From assembly GCA_024641465.1 (NCBI GenBank), contig JAHEDB010000029.1:1-9429 (forward strand): DNA of 9,429 bases, given 5' to 3'. Made by a program: the position numbers and the translations under genes. The stretch comes from Chromatiales bacterium. Its GTDB lineage: Bacteria > Pseudomonadota > Gammaproteobacteria > UBA6429 > Thiohalophilaceae. This document shows positions 1 to 6,289 of the stretch, one piece after another (positions within the stretch are counted from its first letter, which is position 1; each line of letters begins with the position of its first letter). Under the pieces are notes generated by a model that made no database searches, had not been told where the DNA came from, and saw nothing but the letters and a program-made list of their open reading frames with translations.

Positions 1-1316
1 AAACGTCCGACACGGAACACCAGTTGGGTAAAGGAGATGGGTTTGACCTTGCGTATTTCCTTGATCCGCGGTAGCAGCAAAGTCACCATGGTCATGCGCA
101 GGATGAAGGATAGCAGGAAGATGCCGTACAGACTGCTTAGCAGATGAAACTCAAAACCAAACAGGATGAAATCTTTTGGCAGGTGCATGCCCAGATAACC
201 TCCCAGCATCGCGCCGATGAATACCCCGATGCTGACGAAGACGTTGTGGATGGCCATGTAGGTGGCGCGTTTGTTTGACGCTAGCAGGTCGTAGATAAAA
301 TTCATCGCACTGAGGTTAAAGCCGGCCCACACGGCGCCACTGAATGCCTGAGCCAGGATCAGATAATAAAAATTACTGGAAAAAACCCACAGCAGGGGCA
401 CGAAGGGGATCAACATACCGCAGGACAACAATATGACGCGATTGCCGAATCGGTCGGCAATGAAGCCCCAGCGGTTGAGTGTCAGCACCTGCATTAATAC
501 CGTGGCGGCCATGCAGCTCATCAATTGGACATAACTGAAATGCAGGTCACGCAGCATGTATACCGAGAAAAAGGGCGAGGCGGTGGCCACGCCCAGTTGC
601 AAGAGGGTAAAGAAGAGTGAGAAGCGGGCAAACTGCGACTGACGCAGGGTGCTCCACCATTTGCGGCTGATAGGAACCTCAACGCTGGCGACATGACCGG
701 TGGGGTCGTGCATGTGGGTCAGGTAGTAGACCGAGACCATTCTGGAAATAAACGCGATGGCAAACAACAACAGAAAACCGGTCATGGTTTCGGTGCTTCG
801 GTCAAAAAATTGCAGGATCAGGCCACCGCCGATCATCGCGGTAAAGGAGGTCATGCTACAGACGCGGTTGCGCATGGCAAAATAGCGGCCACGGCGTTTT
901 TCCGAAACCAGATCCCCCATCAGGCTGGCCCATTGGGGCTGAATAAGATTACCTAATATATAGTATAGGGTGACGCAACCGATCAGCAGGCTGACGGCAT
1001 ACTCCGGGAACAAGAGGGGCAGGAACGCCATCGGGAACCAGACCAGGCCTTGCAGAAAGGCGCCGGTAAGGATAATGCCGCGCCGGTGGCCGGTCTTATG
1101 ACCAAGCCAGGCCGAGAACAGCTGTGCGAAGGAGGCCAGCAAAGCCGGCACCGACGATAAAAAGCCGATCTGCGCGGTGCTGGCCTTCAAAAATATCGCA
1201 AAGGGTGACAGGTAGCTTTCACCGGCGCCGGCCATTACCGAAAAGGCGGCGCCATCGCGCACTGAATTTTTTAAGGTACAGGCAACGGCTGGATCACGGG
1301 CATATCGAGTCGACAA
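1..1316 (-). CDS. Major facilitator superfamily transporter (3' end beyond the window)
   Basis: An open frame of at least 438 codons runs on the minus strand from 1316 to the left edge with no stop. The product is an inner-membrane carrier rich in long hydrophobic stretches, compatible with the 12-helix MFS fold. A typical MFS loop motif, GFIADRFGNR, lies near residues 280-290, where the loop between helices 8 and 9 is expected. The N-terminal part (VRDGAAFSVMAGAGESY, then a run of AQIGFLSSVPALLASFAQ) is the style of a family of MFS proteins with unassigned substrates. An in-frame stop lies just upstream at 1326-1324. I chose the TTG at 1316-1314 because a purine-rich AAGAGAG sits 4 bases before it and the conserved N-terminal region precedes the later starts. 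GTG at 1262 and ATG at 1235 are alternatives. The substrate cannot be told. The last visible residues (RKVKPISFTQLVFRVGR) look close to the natural C terminus. It is divergent from alaA and shows no operon partner here. Confidence 0.85.
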   Translation of the reverse strand, partial: MSTRYARDPAVACTLKNSVRDGAAFSVMAGAGESYLSPFAIFLKASTAQIGFLSSVPALLASFAQLFSAWLGHKTGHRRGIILTGAFLQGLVWFPMAFLPLLFPEYAVSLLIGCVTLYYILGNLIQPQWASLMGDLVSEKRRGRYFAMRNRVCSMTSFTAMIGGGLILQFFDRSTETMTGFLLLFAIAFISRMVSVYYLTHMHDPTGHVASVEVPISRKWWSTLRQSQFARFSLFFTLLQLGVATASPFFSVYMLRDLHFSYVQLMSCMAATVLMQVLTLNRWGFIADRFGNRVILLSCGMLIPFVPLLWVFSSNFYYLILAQAFSGAVWAGFNLSAMNFIYDLLASNKRATYMAIHNVFVSIGVFIGAMLGGYLGMHLPKDFILFGFEFHLLSSLYGIFLLSFILRMTMVTLLLPRIKEIRKVKPISFTQLVFRVGR

Positions 1317-1764
1317 AATGCTCTCTTATTGTCAATGTTATAATGATTACTGGATAGTTATATTGTTCGGCAGCTCACGACAAAACATGAATCTTGTTAT
1401 GCGGTGTATTTGCCGCGACACCAACCGGACCTGGGAATTTTACTCCGGCCCGGATCCCACTTCCAATGACAGGTATCACTATTCCGGTGTTTGCCCTGGG
1501 GTGCACTTTTTTGGCACCACAGTCGAGCAGGCCAAAAACTGAGAAATACCGGTAGATTGGCGTGCCCAATGCCTTTGCGTATTGTAACATATTGAAATTA
1601 ATGTATTATTTATGTGTGGGTCGCACAGAAGTGAGCAACTTTGGCCAAACTGACGGCAAAAAGTTCCCCAAGCAGCCGTCCGATCAATCAATTATTTATA
1701 AAGAGTGAATATTTTAAAAAACAGTTATACTAAACCGATGGATTTTACCTTAGAAAACGACGAG
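1317..1764. other. Divergent intergenic region between the MFS gene and alaA
   Basis: These 448 bases separate two divergent genes and should hold both promoters. The composition becomes AT-rich towards alaA. Small open frames exist (1318-1542 plus, 1375-1590 minus), but they overlap each other, lack convincing ribosome sites and resemble no family I know. A short imperfect hairpin (GGTGC, loop, GCACC) lies at 1500-1518. On the minus strand two TATAAC hexamers lie upstream of the MFS start without clear -35 partners. The part from 1705 to 1764 is open in frame with alaA and could belong to it if an upstream start is used. Confidence 0.5.
1582..1609 (+). promoter_or_regulatory. Possible sigma-70 promoter for alaA
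   Basis: TTGTAA (1582-1587) and TATTAT (1604-1609) are separated by 16 bases in an AT-rich stretch upstream of alaA. The -35 matches the consensus at 4 of 6 positions and the -10 at 5 of 6. This would give a leader of about 150 bases before the ATG at 1765. It was found by eye, and AT-rich DNA yields such matches by chance. Confidence 0.28.
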
Positions 1765-2979
1765 ATGAAAAAGGTCAATAAGTCACACAAGCTTGATAAT
1801 GTCTGTTATGACATCCGCGGTCCGGTGTTGCGCGAGGCGCGCAAGATGGAAGAGGAAGGACACAAGATATTAAAACTCAATCTGGGTAATCCGGCGCCAT
1901 TTGGTTTTGATGCGCCGGAAGAGATCGTCCAGGACATGATCCATTATGTGCCTGTCTCCCAGGGATACAGTGATTCGAAGGGGATATTCTCCGGTCGCAA
2001 GGCAGTGATGCAGTACTGTCAGCAAAAAAATATCCGCAACGTGGAGATCGATGATATCTATCTCGGCAATGGCGTCAGTGAGCTGATTGTCATGTCGATG
2101 CAGGCCCTGCTCAATAATGGTGATGAGATCCTGATCCCCGCACCGGATTACCCTTTGTGGACCGCTTCAGTCAGCCTCGGCGGTGGCAAGCCCGTGCACT
2201 ATATCTGTGATGAGCAGGCCGAATGGCAACCGGACCTGGCCGATATCGAAAGCAAGATCACAAAGAATACGCGCGGCATTGTGGTGATTAATCCCAATAA
2301 TCCCACCGGCGCCGTCTACTCAAAGGAATTACTCGAGTCCATCGTCGAGCTGGCGCGTAAACATGATCTGATCGTCTTCTCTGATGAGATCTACGACAAG
2401 ATTGTTTATGATGAAATCGAACATATCGCGACTGCCTCTCTATCAAATGATGTCCTGTTTATTACCTTTAACGGCCTGTCGAAGGCGTACCGCGTCGCCG
2501 GGTTCCGCGCTGGCTGGATGATCATCAGCGGTGCTAAACATGCTGCAAAGGATTATCTCGAAGGGCTGGAACTACTGGCATCGATGCGTCTGTGTTCGAA
2601 TGTCCCCGGCCAGCACGCCATTCAAACCGCGCTGGGCGGTTATCAGAGCATTAACGATCTGATTGCCCCGACCGGCAGGTTATACAAGCAGCGCGACCTG
2701 GCGCATAAACTGATTTCCGAGATCCCGGGTGTCAGTTGTGTCAAACCGAAAGGCGCCATGTATCTGTTTGCCAGACTGGACCCGGCCGTGTATCCCATAA
2801 CGGATGATGAAAAGCTGGTGCTGGACCTTCTGTTACAGGAAAAGATCCTCATCGTGCAGGGCTCGGCCTTTAACTGGCCCGGCACGGACCACTATCGATT
2901 CGTGTTTTTACCCAGAGAGGATGAACTTGAATCGGCGATTGGCCGGTTTGCGCATTTTCTCTCCGGCTACAAACAATAG
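1765..2979 (+). CDS. alaA: Glutamate-pyruvate aminotransferase AlaA
   Basis: This is a cytoplasmic PLP-dependent class I/II (fold type I) aminotransferase that makes L-alanine from pyruvate with glutamate as amino donor. The 404-residue product matches my recollection of E. coli AlaA (405 residues) along its whole length: an N terminus SHKLDNVCYDIRGPVL, then LNLGNPAPFGFDAPEE, DYPLWTASVSL, NPNNPTGAVYSKELL, FSDEIYDKIVYD, NGLSKAYRVAGFRAGW and MRLCSNVPGQHAIQTALGGY. The Schiff-base lysine is K240, N179 and D207 are expected cofactor contacts, and R378 is the carboxylate-binding arginine. These numbers coincide with the E. coli protein when the ATG at 1765 is used, which is why I prefer it. The frame stays open upstream to a GTG at 1705 (424 residues) and an ATG at 1738 (413), and none of the three has a strong Shine-Dalgarno. 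It appears to be a single-gene unit closed by the terminator just after its stop. Confidence 0.95.
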   Translation: MKKVNKSHKLDNVCYDIRGPVLREARKMEEEGHKILKLNLGNPAPFGFDAPEEIVQDMIHYVPVSQGYSDSKGIFSGRKAVMQYCQQKNIRNVEIDDIYLGNGVSELIVMSMQALLNNGDEILIPAPDYPLWTASVSLGGGKPVHYICDEQAEWQPDLADIESKITKNTRGIVVINPNNPTGAVYSKELLESIVELARKHDLIVFSDEIYDKIVYDEIEHIATASLSNDVLFITFNGLSKAYRVAGFRAGWMIISGAKHAAKDYLEGLELLASMRLCSNVPGQHAIQTALGGYQSINDLIAPTGRLYKQRDLAHKLISEIPGVSCVKPKGAMYLFARLDPAVYPITDDEKLVLDLLLQEKILIVQGSAFNWPGTDHYRFVFLPREDELESAIGRFAHFLSGYKQ

Positions 2980-2991
2980 CTCTCGCTACAC

Positions 2992-3024
2992 ATTAACCCG
3001 AACAGTTGTTCGGGTTAATTTTTT
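2992..3024 (+). terminator. Strong intrinsic terminator of alaA
   Basis: ATTAACCCGAAC (2992-3003), a four-base loop AGTT and GTTCGGGTTAAT (3008-3019) form a perfect 12-base-pair stem ending in a run of six T (3019-3024). It starts 13 bases after the alaA stop codon and is a textbook Rho-independent terminator. Transcription of the next gene therefore needs its own promoter. Confidence 0.93.
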
Positions 3025-3054
3025 ACTCTCGGAATCTCTGAATTATAGGTATAT

Positions 3055-3108
3055 GTAGGGTGCGCCCTGCGCACCGATAGATGAAATGGTGCGTGGGACG
3101 CACCCTAC
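3055..3108. repeat. Palindromic GTAGGGTGCG repeat, copy 1
   Basis: A 54-base inverted repeat. The left arm (3055-3075) and right arm (3088-3108) are 21 bases each and match at 18 of 21 positions when one is reverse-complemented, with a 12-base spacer. The outermost ten bases, GTAGGGTGCG, are perfect on both sides. Each arm also holds a smaller GGTGCG/CGCACC-type palindrome, so RNA from it could fold in alternative ways. A second copy lies at 7908-7960. The form fits a REP/MITE-like dispersed element with no coding capacity. GGTATA occurs on both flanks (3048-3053 and 3109-3114) and may be a target duplication. Confidence 0.88.
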
Positions 3109-3206
3109 GGTATAGTGTTCAGTCCTTTTCTAATTTATGCCCTCAAATACCTCCCACACATAAAGTCGCACACCATTATCAAAGTATGTGATTGTCGTTC
3201 TTCGGC

Positions 3207-3236
3207 TTCACAATTTCTTCTTGTAATCGTTATAAA
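3207..3236 (+). promoter_or_regulatory. Candidate sigma-70 promoter of the nuclease gene
   Basis: TTCACA (3207-3212) and TATAAA (3231-3236) each match the consensus hexamers at 5 of 6 positions and are 18 bases apart. Transcription would begin near 3243, giving a leader of about 90 bases that contains the palindrome at 3282-3296. A second possible -10, TATACT, lies at 3256-3261 but has no convincing -35. Confidence 0.38.
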
Positions 3237-3281
3237 ACCGCAACAACCCCAATCTTATACTCCCTGACCAGGCATTGTAAT

Positions 3282-3296
3282 TGCACAGACTGTGCA
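3282..3296. promoter_or_regulatory. Short palindrome in the nuclease leader, possible operator
   Basis: TGCACA, a 3-base gap and TGTGCA form a perfect 6+3+6 inverted repeat 35 bases upstream of the nuclease start codon. It could be a binding site for a dimeric regulator or a small RNA hairpin. No known factor can be assigned from sequence. Confidence 0.3.
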
Positions 3297-3331
3297 CTGA
3301 CCACGACTAATCAACTCAACAAGGAAGGATC

Positions 3332-6094
3332 ATGAGACATAAATCAATCCGTCGTTTACCCGCTATTGCACTGCTTACCGCATTGTGTGTTGTCGCAATA
3401 CCCGGCTATGGGGCAAGCGACCTGTTCATTTCAGAGTATGTCGAAGGCAGCAGTTACAATAAAGCGATTGAAATTTTTAATAGTACGGGTCAAAGCATCG
3501 ACCTGACAACGTATCAGTTGCAATACTATTATAATGGGGCGACCACGGCGGGCCGGACGATTACCTTAAGTGGCACACTGGCCGACGGTGATGTGTATGT
3601 CCTTGCCGAAGATGCCGCCGACCCGGCCCTGCGTGATCAGGCCGATTTTCTTGATACCAGTATCTCCTGGTATAACGGTGACGATGCAATCGTCTTGCTG
3701 CACAACGGCATCGTGATTGATGCCATCGGACAAGTCGGTTTTGACCCAGGCAGCCAGTGGGGCAGCGGCGATACCGGCACGCAGAATCACACCCTGCGGC
3801 GTATTGTCTGCGAAGGCGATAGCGACGCCTATGATGTTTTTGACCCTGCGTTGCAATGGCAGGGTTATCCGCAGGATACCTTCGACGGCATCGGTTCACA
3901 CACCTGTAACAGCGAACCACCACCTGCCCCGGCCAATGTATTTATCCATGACATACAGGGTAGCGGCGCCGGCAGTCCGCTGGTCGGGCAAACTGTTGCC
4001 GTCGATGCCATTGTGATTGCCGATTTTCAGGGCAGCAACCGGCTGAGCGGTTTTTTTATTCAGGAAGAAGACGCGGACAGCGATGGTGATCCCCTGACAT
4101 CGGAAGGGCTGTTTGTTTATAACGGCATTGCCGTCGTTGATGTCAGTGTCGGGGATCGGGTCAAGGTCACCGGTACCGTCAGTGAATACCATAACCTCAC
4201 GGAACTGAGCAATGTCACGGTGGAGGTTCTCAGTCAAGCCAATCCCTTGCCGATGCTTAGCAACATTCAATTGCCCGTGGTTGATGCGCAATACCTGGAA
4301 CGTTATGAAGGCATGCGGGTGTATATGCCTCAGGTCCTGACCGTCACGGAAAACTATGACCTCGGCCGTTATGGCGAGGTGTGGTTGTCATCCGCTGGTC
4401 GTCTGATGACACCGACGGCGGTTGCCACGCCGGGGACTGCCGCCGTGGCGCAGCAGGCCGGCAACGATCTCAACCGTATCTTGCTGGATGATTTCAGTAG
4501 TGCGCAGAACCCTGAGCCGATCATCTATCCCGCCCCGCAACTCACGGCGCTTAATTCCCTGCGCAGTGGCGACAGTGTGACGGGGGTGACTGGTGTGTTG
4601 AGTTACGGCTTCGGCGCCTACCTGTTGCAACCCACGCAAATGCCCGACTTTGTAGCGGATAACGCCCGTACTCCCAAACCGCAATCGATCTCCGGTCGTT
4701 TGAAAGTGGCCAGCTTCAATGTCCTGAATTACTTTAACGGAGACGGGCAGGGCGGTGGCTTCCCCACCGCGCGCGGCGCCGATACGCAGGAAGAGTTTGA
4801 CCGTCAGCGCAGCAAGATCATTGCTGCGATCACCGCCATGCAGGCGGACATCATCGGCCTGATGGAGATCGAAAACGACGGTTACGGCGTCGACAGTGCG
4901 ATTGCCGATCTGGTCAACGGCCTGAATGCCGTTGCCCCTGTTGGCACAGGTTACGCCTTCATCAATCCCGGCGTCAGTCAGATCGGTACCGACCAGATTA
5001 GCGTCGGCATTATTTATCGCAGCCAAACCGTGCAGCCGATGGGACCTGTCGCGATCCTCGACAGCTCGGTCGATGCGCGGTTCATCGACACCAAAAACCG
5101 GCCAACCCTGGCGCAGACCTTCAAAGAGGTGAGCAGCGATGCTCTACTGACGGTCGCGGTGAACCATCTAAAGTCAAAAGGTTCGGATTGTAATAGTCTC
5201 AATGATCCGGATATCGGTGATGGCCAGGGCAATTGCAATCTCACCCGCACGGCAGCCGCACAGGCGCTGGTCGACTGGCTGGCGACCGATCCCACCGCCA
5301 GCGGCGACAGTGACTTTTTGATCATCGGTGATCTGAACGCCTATGCAAAGGAAGACCCCGTGAGCGCGATTAAGGCGGGCGGCTATACCGATCTGATTGA
5401 CCGTTATATCGGCGCTGCACAGGCCTATTCGTATGTCTTCGCGGGACAGTCCGGTTATCTTGATCATGCCCTGGCGTCTGGCACACTGGCCCGGCAGGTT
5501 CGGGGTATTACTGAGTGGCACATCAATGCCGATGAACCCCATGTGCTGGATTACAATACAGAATACAAATCCGTAAACCAGATTAGCGACCTGTATAATA
5601 CCGATCCCTATCGCGCCTCGGATCACGACCCGGTGATTATCGGCCTGGACCTGAGTCCGCCACCGCCTAAAAGTGTGCATGTCAGCGACCTGGATGTACA
5701 CACGGAATCGAAACATCACGCGAAACACCGATGGCTCACCAGCGTGATCATTCAGGTGCAGGATGACCGGGGCGGTCGTGTCGCCGGTGTGGAGATTGCA
5801 GGCAGTTTGGTTGGAAAACATCGGTCGCAGGCTACTGCCTGTGTCACCGATGCGCTGGGCACATGCAGTGTGCCGTTACCGACTCGAATCAAAGGTTTGC
5901 CACGTGAATTTACGGTCACCAACTTATCACACACCAGCCTGAGTTATGATCCGATATCAAACAGTGATGTGGATGGTGACAGTGATGGCACAACCATCAA
6001 ACTGGACAAGGAGCTAAAACACGGCTGGCGGCCTAGGTTAAAAAACCATGCTGATTCAGGTAGTGATGAAAAAGAGGTGGACTGGGAGAACTAA
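3332..6094 (+). CDS. Secreted multidomain nuclease of the ExeM/NucH type
   Basis: The protein has 920 residues. Residues 1-28 are a Sec signal peptide (MRHKSIRR, then a hydrophobic core ending GYGAS). Residues about 29-140 form a lamin-tail domain (ISEYVEGSSYNKAIEIFN). About 205-300 is an OB-fold-like region (SGFFIQEEDADSDGDP, VGDRVKVTGTVSEY). About 455-775 is the endonuclease/exonuclease/phosphatase domain. Its catalytic motifs are all present: SFNVLN (N463), LMEIEN (E512), NHLKSK (N611, H612), GDLNAY (D667, N669), DHAL (D711, H712) and SDHDPV (D764, H765, D766). This is the DNase I-like, metal-dependent phosphodiester hydrolase fold, and the architecture matches extracellular nucleases such as Shewanella ExeM and Pseudomonas EddB. 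A C-terminal module (about 780-900) and a charged tail follow, with no GlyGly-CTERM or membrane anchor. AAGGA 6 bases before the ATG supports the start. It most likely degrades extracellular DNA. Target preference (DNA or RNA) cannot be read from sequence. Confidence 0.9.
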   Translation: MRHKSIRRLPAIALLTALCVVAIPGYGASDLFISEYVEGSSYNKAIEIFNSTGQSIDLTTYQLQYYYNGATTAGRTITLSGTLADGDVYVLAEDAADPALRDQADFLDTSISWYNGDDAIVLLHNGIVIDAIGQVGFDPGSQWGSGDTGTQNHTLRRIVCEGDSDAYDVFDPALQWQGYPQDTFDGIGSHTCNSEPPPAPANVFIHDIQGSGAGSPLVGQTVAVDAIVIADFQGSNRLSGFFIQEEDADSDGDPLTSEGLFVYNGIAVVDVSVGDRVKVTGTVSEYHNLTELSNVTVEVLSQANPLPMLSNIQLPVVDAQYLERYEGMRVYMPQVLTVTENYDLGRYGEVWLSSAGRLMTPTAVATPGTAAVAQQAGNDLNRILLDDFSSAQNPEPIIYPAPQLTALNSLRSGDSVTGVTGVLSYGFGAYLLQPTQMPDFVADNARTPKPQSISGRLKVASFNVLNYFNGDGQGGGFPTARGADTQEEFDRQRSKIIAAITAMQADIIGLMEIENDGYGVDSAIADLVNGLNAVAPVGTGYAFINPGVSQIGTDQISVGIIYRSQTVQPMGPVAILDSSVDARFIDTKNRPTLAQTFKEVSSDALLTVAVNHLKSKGSDCNSLNDPDIGDGQGNCNLTRTAAAQALVDWLATDPTASGDSDFLIIGDLNAYAKEDPVSAIKAGGYTDLIDRYIGAAQAYSYVFAGQSGYLDHALASGTLARQVRGITEWHINADEPHVLDYNTEYKSVNQISDLYNTDPYRASDHDPVIIGLDLSPPPPKSVHVSDLDVHTESKHHAKHRWLTSVIIQVQDDRGGRVAGVEIAGSLVGKHRSQATACVTDALGTCSVPLPTRIKGLPREFTVTNLSHTSLSYDPISNSDVDGDSDGTTIKLDKELKHGWRPRLKNHADSGSDEKEVDWEN

Positions 6095-6160
6095 GACTGG
6101 CCAAGATTGATTGTTACCGCCAGTTATTTATATAATCAAAAAAGTGTTATAGAAGTGTTT

Positions 6161-6181
6161 TAAATACTGACACAGTATTTA
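6161..6181. promoter_or_regulatory. Perfect inverted repeat upstream of the PhoB box
   Basis: TAAATACTG, a 3-base gap and CAGTATTTA form a perfect 9-base-pair palindrome between the nuclease stop and the phosphatase promoter. No T-run follows, so it is a poor intrinsic terminator. Its place 13 bases upstream of the PhoB box suits an operator for a second regulator, or an mRNA 3'-end hairpin for the nuclease. Confidence 0.4.
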
Positions 6182-6194
6182 TTCTATAATATTA

Positions 6195-6228
6195 ATGTCA
6201 ATTTACTTTCATTCTAATGAAATATACG
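6195..6228 (+). promoter_or_regulatory. PhoB box and -10 element of the PhoX-like gene
   Basis: ATGTCAA, TTTA and CTTTCAT (6195-6212) reproduce the 7-4-7 direct-repeat layout of the PhoB box (two CTGTCAT units around an AT-rich tetramer). The first unit matches at 5 of 7 positions, the second at 6 of 7, and the spacer is fully AT. A -10-like TATACG (6223-6228) starts 10 bases after the box. This is the geometry of PhoB-activated promoters, where the box replaces the -35. Induction under phosphate limitation is inferred. Confidence 0.58.
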
Positions 6229-6289
6229 ACAGTTAGTATTGTGGATGAATCGCATTGCACCAAATTCATCATCAATTAGGAGATTGTAA

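Larger units (their letters stand above)
2980..3331. other. Intergenic region between alaA and the nuclease gene
   Basis: These 352 bases contain, in order, the alaA terminator, the palindromic repeat, an unremarkable stretch (about 3109-3200), a candidate promoter, a short palindrome and the ribosome site AAGGA (3321-3325), placed 6 bases before the nuclease ATG. I see no gene. I looked for a PhoB box on both strands and found only half-site resemblances. Confidence 0.6.

Noticed and set aside
693..1357. Plus-strand open frames opposite the MFS transporter
   Set aside because: They are antisense to a continuous hydrophobic transporter reading frame and encode arginine- and lysine-rich low-information sequences.
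1318..1691. Small overlapping open frames on both strands between the MFS gene and alaA
   Set aside because: They overlap one another, lack ribosome sites, are in a promoter-bearing gap and match no known family.
3109..3331. A PhoB box upstream of the nuclease gene
   Set aside because: Only half-site resemblances such as ATGTGAT and TTGTAAT were found; no second heptamer at the right distance on either strand.
4388..5821. Long minus-strand open frames of 212 and 215 codons opposite the nuclease gene
   Set aside because: They lie entirely antisense to a gene with intact catalytic motifs, resemble no family, and arise from the codon pattern of the plus strand.
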